Below, piece by piece: positions 22,867 through 31,307 of a DNA stretch of 38,605 bases. This DNA comes from Streptomyces sp. CoH27 (GTDB taxonomy: Bacteria; Actinomycetota; Actinomycetes; Streptomycetales; Streptomycetaceae). The position numbers and the translations under genes are program-made. Position 1 is the first letter of the stretch. Each line of letters opens with the position of its first letter. The notes beneath the pieces were generated by a model that did no database searches, was not told the origin of the DNA, and saw only the letters and a list, made by a program, of their open reading frames with translations. The stretch lies in contig NZ_JAIQYY010000040.1 of NCBI RefSeq assembly GCF_020181035.1, positions 1 to 38,605 of the forward strand, read 5' to 3'.

Positions 22867-24269
22867 CAGAGAAGGGTCAACGCCTCGCCGAAGCCCCGGA
22901 GCGTGATGGCGACCAGAGCCCCGCCTTCGGGTGCGGTGTCGATGGCGATCGACCCCTCGTGCGCGACGATGATCGCCTTGGCAATGGCCAGGCCCAAGCC
23001 GGTCGAGCCGACGCCGTGGGTCCGGCCCGTGTCGAGGCGGACGAATCGGTCGAAGACCCGCTCCTGCTCCTCTCTGGGGATGCCAGGGCCGTCGTCGCCG
23101 ACTGTCACGCGTACTGTGTCGCCGTCTTCGCGGGCGGTGACGCGGACCGTCGTCCGCGCGTAGCGCAGCGCGTTGTCGATGACGTTGCGGAACACCCGGG
23201 ACAGCTCGGCTGCGTCGCCGGTGACGGCGAGTTCTGCGGGGATGTCGAGCTCGATGCGGACCGGTCCGCTCGGCGCGGTGCCCGCCTCGACCTCGGTCAG
23301 CAGCTCGGCGAGCGGCACCCGTCGGCGCCGGGCCGCGGCCTTGCCGGCGTCCACCCGCGCCAGCTGGAGCAGTTCGCTGATCAGCTCCTCAAGCCGCGCC
23401 GCCTGCCTGACCGCGCGTTCGGCGATCGTCGGCCACGGCGCCTGCTCCGGATGCGCCAGACCGACCTCCAGGCCGGTGCGGATCGCGGTCAGCGGGCTGC
23501 GCAGCTCATGGCTGGCGTCGGCGACGAAACGCCGCTGCCGAGTGGCGGCGTCGTCCAGCCGGGCCAGCATCGCGTTCATGGTGTCAGCCAGGCGGCCCAC
23601 CTCGTCGTCGGTGCCCGGCTCCGGGACGCGCCGGGTCAGGTCTGTCGCCGAGATGTCGGTGATGTCGGTGACGGTGCGCCGGATTTGCTCGACCGGACGC
23701 AGTGCCCGGCCGACCACCAGCCAGATCGTGCCGCCGGCCAGCACCAGCAGCGCCGGCAGCCCGATCAGCAGCAGCCGGGCGAAGGTCTCGTTGATCTGAC
23801 TGCGGGTCGTGGTCGGCGAGGTGGTGACGATCGAGACCGGCCGGCCGCCAACGGTGAGATGCTCGCCGTAGGTGGCGACCTCGCCGGCGACGACACCGTC
23901 GGCGGCCTTCTGCCGCACCGGCGTATCGGAACCCGGCGGCAGGCTGTAGACGGCGGGCAGCCCGGTGAGGGTCCGGGTCGCCGCGAGGACACTGCCGTCG
24001 TCGGCCAGCACCTGGGCCTCGGCAGAGGCGTCGAGGGACGAGGCCGGCAAGGGGTTGGGAAAGGTGCCGCCGGCGGACGCCGACTGCTCGATCTGCGTGG
24101 CATAGGTGTGCAGTTGACTGTCGACGGTACGGCGTGCGGAGTCGACCTGGAGCAGGTACATCACCACGATGCCGAGCGTCACCGCCGCGGTCAGCGCCAG
24201 ACCGGCCACGATAGTGACGCGGGAGCGGACGGTGCCGAGTCGCAGGCGGCGGGCCAGGCGCGCCGTCAC
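22866..24269 (-). CDS. sensor histidine kinase
   Basis: A 467-residue membrane kinase. Helix 1 spans about residues 18-40 and helix 2 about 166-188, enclosing an extracytoplasmic sensor of about 125 residues. A HAMP linker follows (RALRPVEQIRRTVTDITDIS). The H-box is SHELRSPLTAIRTGLE with His254, the N-box RNVIDNALRYA (361-371), G1 VGDDGPGIP and G2 GSTGLGLAIAKAI. It phosphorylates the response regulator encoded just upstream, whose stop overlaps its GTG start (GTGA). MMPL, regulator and kinase form one operon, so the kinase probably senses a signal tied to the exporter. Its TGA stop at 22866-22868 is formed at the junction with element B, so the original C-terminus may have been a little different. 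Confidence 0.9.
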   Translation of the reverse strand: MTARLARRLRLGTVRSRVTIVAGLALTAAVTLGIVVMYLLQVDSARRTVDSQLHTYATQIEQSASAGGTFPNPLPASSLDASAEAQVLADDGSVLAATRTLTGLPAVYSLPPGSDTPVRQKAADGVVAGEVATYGEHLTVGGRPVSIVTTSPTTTRSQINETFARLLLIGLPALLVLAGGTIWLVVGRALRPVEQIRRTVTDITDISATDLTRRVPEPGTDDEVGRLADTMNAMLARLDDAATRQRRFVADASHELRSPLTAIRTGLEVGLAHPEQAPWPTIAERAVRQAARLEELISELLQLARVDAGKAAARRRRVPLAELLTEVEAGTAPSGPVRIELDIPAELAVTGDAAELSRVFRNVIDNALRYARTTVRVTAREDGDTVRVTVGDDGPGIPREEQERVFDRFVRLDTGRTHGVGSTGLGLAIAKAIIVAHEGSIAIDTAPEGGALVAITLRGFGEALTLL

Positions 24270-24946
24270 GGCCGCTCCCGGATGACGTAACCCTGGCCCC
24301 GGACCGTCTTGACGACCGCCCCGGAAGCCGCCCCCGCGGCGTCGATCTTCCGCCGCAGCCGGTGCATCAGCACCTCGACCACCGCCGGATCCCCGTCGAA
24401 GTGCACGTCCCAGCAGTGCTCCAGCAGTTCGGTCTTCGCCACCACCCGGCCGACCGCCCGCAGCAGGTACTCCAGCACCGCGACCTCGCGAGAGCTCAGC
24501 TCCAGTGGCACGCCGTCCCGCGTCACCGTCCGCGCCGCCGGATCCAGCGCCAGGCCGGCGGCCGTGAGGACCGTCGGCCTGGCGCCGAGCGCGCGCCGGG
24601 TCAGGGAGCGCAGGTGGGCCAGGAGTACCGGATAGGAGAAGGGCTTGGGCAGGTAGTCGTCGGCGCCGCTGTCCAGGCCCTCGGCGTGGTCGAGGTCCTC
24701 GTCCAGCGCGGTGAGCATCAGGATCGGCGTCCAGATCCCGCGCTCGCGCAGCGTCCGGCACACCTGGTAGCCGTCCATCCCGGGCAGCATCACGTCGAGC
24801 ACGATCACGTCGTGGGGACGCTCCGTGGCCTTCCACAGAGCGTCGATCCCGTTGTCCGCGACGTCCACGACGTAGCCTTCCGCCTTCAAGCCCCAGGTCA
24901 GGGCTTCTGCGACGTCCGGCTCGTCCTCGACCACCAGTACCCGCAT
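24266..24946 (-). CDS. OmpR-family response regulator
   Basis: A 226-residue two-domain regulator. The receiver has EDEPD at residues 7-11, the phosphoacceptor Asp51 in VLDVMLPGMDG, Thr in MLTA and Lys101 in DDYLPKPFS. The C-terminal winged helix (about 130-225) shows LSSREVAVLEYLLRAVGRVV, then LEHCWD and VVEVLMHRLRRKIDAAGA, ending VKTVRGQGYVIRE. Its ATG follows directly after the TAG of the MMPL gene, and its stop overlaps the kinase start, so the three genes are tightly linked. It is expected to activate or repress this exporter operon. Confidence 0.92.
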   Translation of the reverse strand: MRVLVVEDEPDVAEALTWGLKAEGYVVDVADNGIDALWKATERPHDVIVLDVMLPGMDGYQVCRTLRERGIWTPILMLTALDEDLDHAEGLDSGADDYLPKPFSYPVLLAHLRSLTRRALGARPTVLTAAGLALDPAARTVTRDGVPLELSSREVAVLEYLLRAVGRVVAKTELLEHCWDVHFDGDPAVVEVLMHRLRRKIDAAGAASGAVVKTVRGQGYVIRERP

Positions 24947-27124
24947 CTACTCAGCATCCCCCACGGTCAGCGCCTCGTGCGCGGGCTGTCGCGGCCCGGG
25001 CTCCGTGGCGGCAGGCAGCGGCCCCAGCCGCAGGACGCGGCGTGCCCGGTCCGGCAGCCACCAGTTCAGGTCCCCGAACAGCGAGACCAGGGCCGGCAGC
25101 AGCAGCATCCGGACGACGATCGCGTCCAGCACCACGCCGGAGGCCAGGCCGGCGGCGATCTCCCGGACGGTGACGTCGTTGGCCGTGGACAGTGAGGCCA
25201 GCGCGAAGAACAGGATGATCGCGGCCGAGGTCACCAGGCGCCCGGTGCGGGACACGCCCTCGATGATGCCTTCGCGCGTGGACGTTGTCCGGTCATATTC
25301 CTCCCGGATCCGGGCGAGGATGAAGACCTCGTAGTCCATCGAGACCCCGAACAGGAACCCGAAGATCAGCGCCGGTGCCAGCTGGTCGATGGCGCCGTAG
25401 CTGCTGGTCCCCCACAGGGCCTGCATCCCGATGCCGTGCTGGAAGACCAGGACCAGGACGCCGTAGGTCGCGGCGACCGACAGCATGTTCAGCAGCACCG
25501 CCTTGGCCGGCAGCACGATGGAGCGCATGCCCCGGGCCAGCAGCAGGAACGTCACCGCCGCGACCACCGCGAACAGCAGCGGGAACGAGCCGTAGGTGGC
25601 GTTTGTCTCGTCGATGCTCTGCGCCCCGTCGCCGCCGGCCAACGCGCCGTGCCCGGCCACCGTGCGGATGTCGGCGAGCGCGGTACCGCCGTGGGAGCTG
25701 CCGACCTCGGTCTGCGGGATGGCGATGACCAGTGCGGAGCCGTCGGCGGCGCGCCAGGCGGGTCCGGTGGCCTGCGCCGCGCCGTGCAGACTGGACACCG
25801 TGCTCAGTGAATCGACCACGGTCGGCGCGTCGGCGGCGTGCGGGACGTAGACCGGGACGGCGGTCAGCGTGCCGGACGGGAACCCGTCGGCCTGCAGGGT
25901 GCGCAGGCCGTCAGTGTAGGTGCCGGCCGAGGCCATGGCCTGTGTGCTGGGCTGCGCGATGTTGATCGTGGTCGCGGTCCCGGCCAGCGTGCCGAGCAGG
26001 CCCAGGCCAACGACCGCGGACGCCACGCGGTGCCTGATCACGAACTTCGACCAGCCGGTCCAGAACCGGCTCGCCGGGTGGCGGCGCGAGGCGCGCTTCG
26101 GCCAGTCCAGCGCCGGCCCGATCTTGGACAGGATGGCCGGCAGCAGGGTCAGCGCGACGAGCACGGCGGTCGAGGGGATGAAGAGACCTGAGATGCCGAT
26201 GCCGCGCACCATCGAGTTCGGGATGACGATCAGCGCGAACAGGCCGAGCGAGGCCACCACGCCGCTGAACCAGACGCTGTGTCCGGCGCGCTTGACCGCG
26301 GCCGCCACCGCCTCCTGGTTCGACTTGCCGAGCGTGCGCTCCTCCCGCCAGCGGGTGACCACCAGAAGGGAGTAGTCGATCGACAGGCCCAGGCCCAGAA
26401 GCGCGACGATGTACTGCACCGCCGGGTTGAGCGGCGAGGACGACGGCACCACGTAGGTCAGGCCGTAGATGAGGATCTGCATCGTCAGGACGCTGATGAG
26501 CGCCATGATCAGCGGCAGCAGCGCCAGGAAGGAGCCGAACACCCAGGCCAGGACCAGCAGCGCGCCCAGAGCTCCGGTGATCAGCTCGCTGAGAACCGAG
26601 GATTTGCCCCCGCCTGTCGTGTTGCCGGCCTCCAGCGCGTGGTAGCTGGTGCCGTTGACGGTCAGGTCCGGCGCCGCCTGCCGGGCTGCGGCGGTCAGCT
26701 GGTCGATCTGCGTCGTGCCCACGTCGTCGCTGGCCTTCGGCGGGTAGGCCAGCACGATGGTGCTGGTCCGGTTGGTGCCGACCAGTGCGTTGTCGCCGTC
26801 TGCGGCGTAGGAGACCACGCGCAGGTCCGGCGCGGACTGTGCCAGGGTGCTGTCGATCCGCGCGAGATCCTGCTTGACTCGCGGTGAGTCGATGGTCTGA
26901 CCAGAGGGGGTGTTCAGGATCAGCACGCCAGGATCGGACGCGGCGCCGCCGTAGTGCGCCGCGATGGCGGTGTTGGCGGTGTAGCCGGGTCCGCTGACGT
27001 GGGAGCCGGACTGCAGCCGGCCGGACAGGGACGGTGCGACGAGTACGCCGACCACGGTGATCACGAGCCAGGCCAGCCCGACGACGAGTCGGTGCCGGGT
27101 CACCCAGTCTGCGAGTCTTTCCAT
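24947..27124 (-). CDS. MMPL-family (RND-type) exporter
   Basis: A 725-residue membrane protein with two MMPL repeats, each of six helices, and large extracytoplasmic loops after helices 1 and 7. Each half has the proton-relay type motif in helix 4: GLSIDYSLLVVTRWREE in the first and FGVSMDYEVFILARIREEYD in the second. LNWWLPDRARRVLRLG closes the protein. Relatives export lipids or amphiphilic drugs using proton force. The ATG at 27124 has GGAGG 6 bases upstream and overlaps the stop codon of a preceding MMPL remnant (TGATG). The promoter was presumably ahead of that upstream gene, now destroyed, so expression may depend on read-through from the IS remnant region. Confidence 0.9.
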   Translation of the reverse strand: MERLADWVTRHRLVVGLAWLVITVVGVLVAPSLSGRLQSGSHVSGPGYTANTAIAAHYGGAASDPGVLILNTPSGQTIDSPRVKQDLARIDSTLAQSAPDLRVVSYAADGDNALVGTNRTSTIVLAYPPKASDDVGTTQIDQLTAAARQAAPDLTVNGTSYHALEAGNTTGGGKSSVLSELITGALGALLVLAWVFGSFLALLPLIMALISVLTMQILIYGLTYVVPSSSPLNPAVQYIVALLGLGLSIDYSLLVVTRWREERTLGKSNQEAVAAAVKRAGHSVWFSGVVASLGLFALIVIPNSMVRGIGISGLFIPSTAVLVALTLLPAILSKIGPALDWPKRASRRHPASRFWTGWSKFVIRHRVASAVVGLGLLGTLAGTATTINIAQPSTQAMASAGTYTDGLRTLQADGFPSGTLTAVPVYVPHAADAPTVVDSLSTVSSLHGAAQATGPAWRAADGSALVIAIPQTEVGSSHGGTALADIRTVAGHGALAGGDGAQSIDETNATYGSFPLLFAVVAAVTFLLLARGMRSIVLPAKAVLLNMLSVAATYGVLVLVFQHGIGMQALWGTSSYGAIDQLAPALIFGFLFGVSMDYEVFILARIREEYDRTTSTREGIIEGVSRTGRLVTSAAIILFFALASLSTANDVTVREIAAGLASGVVLDAIVVRMLLLPALVSLFGDLNWWLPDRARRVLRLGPLPAATEPGPRQPAHEALTVGDAE

Positions 27125-27368
27125 CAGATCCTCCGTCCGGACGGGTCCGGGTAGGTGTCTTCCAGGTCGCTCGAACGGTAGGAAGCGGGAGCTTTCAGAT
27201 TCCTTTCGCTGGTATCGCTGATTTGTGGCACGCGCAGAATCCGGCCCAGCCCGCGTGGCATCCACCAGTTGGCCCGGCCCGTGATCGCGACGAGAGCCGG
27301 GACCAGCAGCGTGCGGATCACCACCGCGTCCGGCAGGATGCCGAACCCGGGGCCGGTGGCGGCCATCT
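27124..27368 (-). pseudogene. upstream MMPL gene, C-terminal remnant
   Basis: About 80 residues of a second MMPL protein remain: MAATGPGFGILPDAVVIRTL, LVPALVAITGRANWWMPRGL and a hydrophilic tail. They match the last helix and end of the neighbouring exporter (DAIVVRMLLLPALV, NWWLP). The rest is replaced by an IS5-type sequence at about 27368. Its TGA overlaps the ATG of the intact MMPL gene, so the two were once a translationally coupled pair. Confidence 0.75.
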
Positions 27369-27813
27369 GACCCACCACCAGGTCGTCATCGACGCCGAAA
27401 CCCGGCTCGTCGTCGCGGTCGGCCGACCAGTCGCCGGCAACCGCAACGACGGCAAGGCGTGGGAGCTGTCCGGCGCGAAAGACGCCGTCGGCAAGACCGC
27501 TGTCATCGCGGACGGCAGTTGCCGGGACCGGCCTGGTCATCCCGCACCGCCGCGAGAGAGGCCACACCGAACTCCCGGGCTGGAAGGAGGAGCACAAGGC
27601 CTCCTACCGCAGAGTCCGTGCCCGGGTGGAGCACGTCTTCGCCCGGATGAAGGGCTGGAAGATCCTTCGCGGCTGCCGGTTGCCGGCTGAAAGGCGATGG
27701 CGTTCACCACGCCATGCTCGGCATCGCCCGCCTGCACAACCTCGTCCTTGCCGGGTGACGCGGAAACCAGGAGGCCACCAGGCACGTTAAAGATCATTTC
27801 CGGGACAGCTCTT
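27364..27813 (+). pseudogene. IS5-family transposase remnant
   Basis: Pieces of a DDE_Tnp_4-like transposase appear in successive frames: HHQVVIDAETRLVVAVGRPV and AGNRNDGKAWELSGAKDAVG in one, LVIPHRRERGHTELPGWKEE with ASYRRVRARVEHVFARMKGW in another, and HHAMLGIARLHNLVLAG in a third. The Glu of ARVEHVFARMKGW is the last catalytic residue. The N-terminal third is missing. GTTAAAGATCATTTCCGGGA at 27786-27805 is probably the right terminal repeat. It sits inside the upstream MMPL gene and is inactive. Confidence 0.7.
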
Positions 27814-27884
27814 ATAGGCAGGGTGCGGTGACGATGTCGCGTCCGGAGCAGGACGATCCGCGGCTCCGCTCGAAGTGCCGCGGG

Positions 27885-28484
27885 TCAGGGCTGGTCGCCC
27901 GTGAGAGCGATTGCGCGTGTCTCGGGAACTCCCAGCATCAGCAGGCTCGTGATCGTCGCTGCTCGGGCGCCGAGGGTCCCGTTCGACAGGTCGCTGTCCG
28001 CGATGGCGAACACGACGCCGTAGGCGACCTGGCTCAGAATGCCCGCCGGCAGGTGCTGTGCGAACACGTCGCCGTCCTGGCCCCGTTTGACGAGGTCGGC
28101 GAGGAGTTCGTCGACAGGCCCGAGCAGGCCGTGGATCGCCTCGCCGTACTCGCCGCGGCGCAGCGCCAGCAGCACGCGGTACCGGTGCGCCACCGGCCAG
28201 AGGCGGGCGATGAACTCGACCCACGTCGCGTCCGCTTCGGCGCCGGAGGCGTTGAGTTCGGTGAGCACGGCTGTCATCTCGGTGACGGCCCGTTCCGTGA
28301 GTGTCCGGACCAGGTCGAGGCGCGAGGGGAAATGGTCGTAGACCGTGCGACGGACGACGCCGGCAGCGGAGGCGATCTCGCCCATTCCGGCGTCGGGCTT
28401 CTCTCCCAGCACATCGAGGGCGACGTTGAGGATGCGATCGCGTGTCTCGATCATCGAGCGCATGCGGGCGGACTGGGTGGACAC
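27885..28484 (-). CDS. TetR-family regulator of the epoxide hydrolase
   Basis: A 199-residue repressor. IETRDRILNVALDVLGEKPD, then AGMGEIASAAGVVRRTVYDH and FPSRLDLVRTL form the helix-turn-helix (residues about 15-60). The rest is the helical ligand domain. I chose the GTG at 28484: AATACT lies about 7 bases upstream, consistent with a leaderless message, whereas the longer frame would run into the operator. It is divergent from the epoxide-hydrolase gene with a long perfect inverted repeat between them, so it very probably controls that gene and itself. The inducer may be an epoxide or related hydrophobic compound. Confidence 0.85.
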   Translation of the reverse strand: MSTQSARMRSMIETRDRILNVALDVLGEKPDAGMGEIASAAGVVRRTVYDHFPSRLDLVRTLTERAVTEMTAVLTELNASGAEADATWVEFIARLWPVAHRYRVLLALRRGEYGEAIHGLLGPVDELLADLVKRGQDGDVFAQHLPAGILSQVAYGVVFAIADSDLSNGTLGARAATITSLLMLGVPETRAIALTGDQP

Positions 28485-28496
28485 GCCACCAGTATT

Positions 28497-28537
28497 GCAC
28501 ACGGGTGTACAGTGAGATTCGCTGTACACCCGTGTGC
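28497..28537. promoter_or_regulatory. TetR operator, 16-bp perfect arms
   Basis: GCACACGGGTGTACAG (28497-28512) and CTGTACACCCGTGTGC (28522-28537) are perfect inverted repeats with a 9-base spacer. The site lies between the divergent tetR and epoxide-hydrolase starts. Each arm contains TGTACA-like half sites, so two dimers may bind. Confidence 0.8.
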
Positions 28538-28586
28538 AGCGAAGGAGTGCGCTGTGCTTCGAAGCTCAGGAGAAGAGAAGAAGGCC

Positions 28587-29750
28587 ATGACCGCACCGAC
28601 GCCGCCCACCCCGGCCCTCGTCCGCCCGTTCACCGTCTCGATCCCGGAATCGGCGATCGACGACGTCAAGCAGCGACTGGCCAGAACCCGGTGGCCGGAT
28701 CCGGAAACGGTGGGCGACTGGTCGCAAGGGGTTCGCGTGGAGAACGCCAGGTCTCTTGTCGAGTACTGGGAGCGCGGTTACGACTGGCGGCGCTTGGAGT
28801 CCGAGCTCAATCGCTTCCCCCAGTTCCTGACCGAGATCGACGGGCTGGACATCCACTTCATCCACGTCAGGTCCGAGAACCCCAACGCGATGCCGCTGCT
28901 CCTCACGCATGGATGGCCGGGCTCGATCGTGGAGTTCCTGAAGCTGATCGGCCCGCTGACCGATCCGGTTTCGTTCGGGGCAGACGCCGCCGACTCGTTC
29001 GACGTCGTCGTCCCGTCGCTCCCCGGGTTCGGGTTCTCCCAGAAGCCCACGGAGACCGGGTGGACCGTATCGCGCATCGCAAGCGCGTGGGTGGAGCTGA
29101 TGAAGCGTCTCGGCTACACGAGATGGGCCGCGCAAGGCGGCGACTGGGGTGCCGTCGTCACCACCGCCCTCGGGGCCATGCAACCTGAGGGGCTTGTCGG
29201 AATCCATCTGAACACCCAGTACGCCTTTCCCGCACAGATCCCCGACACCCTCACGCCCGAACAGCGCGACGCCGTGGAGACCCTCGCCCTCTACACCGGC
29301 GATCTCGGCGGCTCCAACCACCTTCAGGGCACGAAGCCCGAGACCGTCGGATTCGCCCTGGCGGACTCCCCCGCCGGCCAGGCGGCCTGGATCTACGAGA
29401 AGTTCCAGTCCAAGACCGACAACCACGGGCTCGCCGAGGACGCCCTCAGCATCGACGACATCCTCGACGCGATCTTCCTCTACTGGTTCACCAACAGCGC
29501 AGCGTCGTCCGGCCGCATCTACTGGGAGAACAGATCGCTCACCTTCGCCGGCCCGAAGGTGACGCTTCCGGTCGCGGTGACCGTCTTCCCGAAGGACATC
29601 CCCCGCGTGCCACGCAGCTGGATCGAAGACACCTACAGCAATCTGATCCACTACGGCGAGGCCGGCAAGGGCGGGCACTTCGCGGCCCTGGAACAGCCCG
29701 GGATCCTGGTCAGCGAAATCCGCACCGGCCTGCGCACCCTTCGTTCCTGA
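28587..29750 (+). CDS. epoxide hydrolase (alpha/beta hydrolase, EHN type)
   Basis: A 387-residue enzyme of the microsomal-type epoxide-hydrolase family. The N-terminal EHN domain (about 12-120) has VKQRLARTRWPDPE and WERGYDWRRLESELNRFPQF. The hydrolase core has the oxyanion motif HGWPGS (108-113), the nucleophile Asp186 in QGGDWGAV, and the catalytic His364 in KGGHFAALEQP. The lid carries Tyr residues that can polarise the epoxide. It opens epoxides to diols in the cytosol, for detoxification or natural-product steps. I chose ATG 28587 with GAAGG upstream; GTG 28554, with AAGGAG six bases before it, would add eleven residues and is a real alternative. Probably repressed by the divergent TetR. 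Confidence 0.9.
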   Translation: MTAPTPPTPALVRPFTVSIPESAIDDVKQRLARTRWPDPETVGDWSQGVRVENARSLVEYWERGYDWRRLESELNRFPQFLTEIDGLDIHFIHVRSENPNAMPLLLTHGWPGSIVEFLKLIGPLTDPVSFGADAADSFDVVVPSLPGFGFSQKPTETGWTVSRIASAWVELMKRLGYTRWAAQGGDWGAVVTTALGAMQPEGLVGIHLNTQYAFPAQIPDTLTPEQRDAVETLALYTGDLGGSNHLQGTKPETVGFALADSPAGQAAWIYEKFQSKTDNHGLAEDALSIDDILDAIFLYWFTNSAASSGRIYWENRSLTFAGPKVTLPVAVTVFPKDIPRVPRSWIEDTYSNLIHYGEAGKGGHFAALEQPGILVSEIRTGLRTLRS

Positions 29751-29769
29751 CGCCAACGCGCGCGCCCAG

Positions 29770-29806
29770 CGGGCAATAACGGGTCTTCCAACGTTTTGCC
29801 CGTTGG
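29770..29806 (+). terminator. probable terminator of the epoxide hydrolase gene
   Basis: CGGGCAA (29770-29776) pairs with TTGCCCG (29796-29802). Alternative stems AACGGG/CCCGTT and CCAACG/CGTTGG overlap. It begins 20 bases after the stop codon. Confidence 0.55.
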
Positions 29807-29916
29807 TCTGGATCAGGATTACTGGTCGGCGGGGACGGCCGGAGCCTGAATGCCGGGGCTGTGCGAACAGTCCGGGTTCGGTCTCGTCGAGGAAGCCAAG
29901 GCTGGCCGGCAGCGGC

Positions 29917-30845
29917 TCAACGCACTGTGACGTACTCGGGCCGGTCCAGGTCGGTGACCAGGTCGGAGCCGGCCGGACGCCAGCCGAGTTCCTTGCGTGC
30001 CAGCCCGCTCGAGACGTGGTTGTCCCGGGCCGCGAATGCCGCGAGCCAGCCGAAGTGGCCAGCCGCTTGCTCCTTCGTCAGCGACCGCGTCGGCACGTTC
30101 AGGCGCTTGGAGATGACTTCCGCGATCGAGCGCATCAGCACGCCGTCCTCCGCCACCGCGTGGTACCTCGATCCGGCCGCCCCGTCCTCCAGCGCCAGCC
30201 GGAACAGCCACGCGACGTCCTGTTTGTGCGCGGCGGGCCAGCGGTTGAAACCTGGGTCCACATAGCCGGCCATGTTCCTCTTGCGGGCCGCGGTGATCAG
30301 TCGCGGAACCATGGCCTTGTCCCCGTCGCCGTGCACCGTCGGCGGAAATCCGCACGATCGACGCCCGCACCCCCTGTGACACCAGGGCCAGTGTCGCCGT
30401 CTCGGAGCCGATGCGGGCCGCGCCGGGCGAGGTCGGATCCGGCGCCTCGCGCTCGGTGACGAGGGAGCCGGATGCGAGCGCCATTGTCGGGAATGCCACG
30501 ACCAGAGGTCCGCCGGTGGCCGCGAGGACGGACCCGAACGCGTCGATCGCCTTGCGGTCCGCGCCCGCCCCCGCCGCGGCGAACCGGACGGTGATCCCGC
30601 GCGGGCTGCCGCCCAGCAGGATCCCCGCCTTGGTGCCGCACGGCATGTGCCCCATGCCGTGCGGGTAAGCCAGGTGGATCACACCGTCCGCCCGGGCCGC
30701 GCCCTTCCGCAGGCTGTCGAGGTCCGCCAGGCTGCCCCGGTACACCGCGGCGCCCGCCGCCGCCAGCCTCGCGGCGCCGTCGTCCGTGCGGGCCATGCCG
30801 GGCACCTCGTGCCCGTTGTCCGGCAGGTCCTTCACGAGCCGCCAG
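29917..30845 (-). pseudogene. NAD(P)-dependent epimerase/SDR gene, truncated and frameshifted
   Basis: The extended-SDR fold is recognisable in two frames. The first has DNGHEVPGMARTDDGAARLA, AAGAAVYRGSLADLDSLRKG and DGVIHLAYPHG, then RKAIDAFGSVLAATGGPLVV. The second has VHGDGDKAMVPRLITAARKR, YVDPGFNRWPAAHKQDVAWL and a C-terminal ELGWRP segment. The frame changes near 30345, where RISADG should read as a PPTVHG-type sequence. The N-terminal Rossmann motif (GATGFIG in relatives) is absent: homology begins right after the MarR stop at 30858. Two losses make an active enzyme unlikely. Confidence 0.75.
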
Positions 30846-30857
30846 GCGCGCCCGGGA

Positions 30858-31307
30858 TCAGTCGAGCGCAGCGGTGCGGAGCAGGCGGAGTGCCTCACGG
30901 AACATGTTGCCGGCCGCTTCACCGAGTACGGAGAAGTGCTCGTGCAGGACCCGTTCGGCGACCGGACGTCCTCTCGCCAGCTGGCCGCGCCCGCCGGCGG
31001 TGAGGACCAGGATGGACGCGCGGGCGTCGGCGGGGTCGGTGCGGCGCTCACACAGCCCCCGGCGGACGACCCGGTCCGCCGCCTGGCTCGCACCGCCGAC
31101 CGTGATCGCGAGCGCCCGCACGAGATCACTGACCTTGCAGCCGTTCAGTCCGGCGACGACCGTCATCACCGAGAGGTCCCCCAGTGTCAGTCCCGCTTCG
31201 GAGCGCAGTGCCGCGTCCACTCGGGCCCATAGCACGGTCTCGAACCGCACGAGATCATCGAAGGCGCGCCAGTCGCGACCGGGATTGCCGGCATGGGGGC
31301 CGGTCAC
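30858..31307 (-). CDS. MarR-family regulator
   Basis: A 149-residue winged-helix protein: LGDLSVMTVVAGLNGCKVSD, LVRALAITVGGASQAADRVV as the recognition region, and RRGLCERRTDPADARASILV as the wing. Helices at both ends (FETVLWARVDAAL; AAGNMFREALRLL) form the dimer. Its ATG overlaps the TGA of the upstream alpha/beta hydrolase gene by four bases, so the two are co-translated. The AT-rich palindrome ATTAGCACTAAT before the hydrolase gene is the obvious binding site, giving an autoregulated hydrolase-MarR operon. Confidence 0.85.
   Translation of the reverse strand: MTGPHAGNPGRDWRAFDDLVRFETVLWARVDAALRSEAGLTLGDLSVMTVVAGLNGCKVSDLVRALAITVGGASQAADRVVRRGLCERRTDPADARASILVLTAGGRGQLARGRPVAERVLHEHFSVLGEAAGNMFREALRLLRTAALD

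Larger units (their letters stand above)
20480..22867 (+). mobile_element. insertion element B (transposase plus cargo gene)
   Basis: The left end reads TCAGCTTGTGCTTTATCC at 20480. The right end, read inward on the minus strand from 22866, is AGCTTGTTCTTTAACC. Between them lie a transposase closely related to that of element A and a convergent 213-aa gene 26 bases beyond the transposase stop. Homology with element A at the left end runs through AGCTTGT, the CGAAC-rich stretch, TTCGCCGGAC and GAAGGCCG. No target duplication was recognised. The right border falls in the last codon of the histidine-kinase gene. Confidence 0.75.

Noticed and set aside
1101..22867. A 22-kb composite transposon bounded by elements A and B
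   Set aside because: The elements are inverted and could in principle mobilise the interval, but no target duplication around the whole unit was seen and the content is a mosaic with other IS elements.
22866..24836. A single 656-codon minus-strand frame that could be read as a regulator-kinase fusion
   Set aside because: The response regulator occupies a different frame and overlaps the kinase GTG by four bases, so the extra upstream part is not coding.
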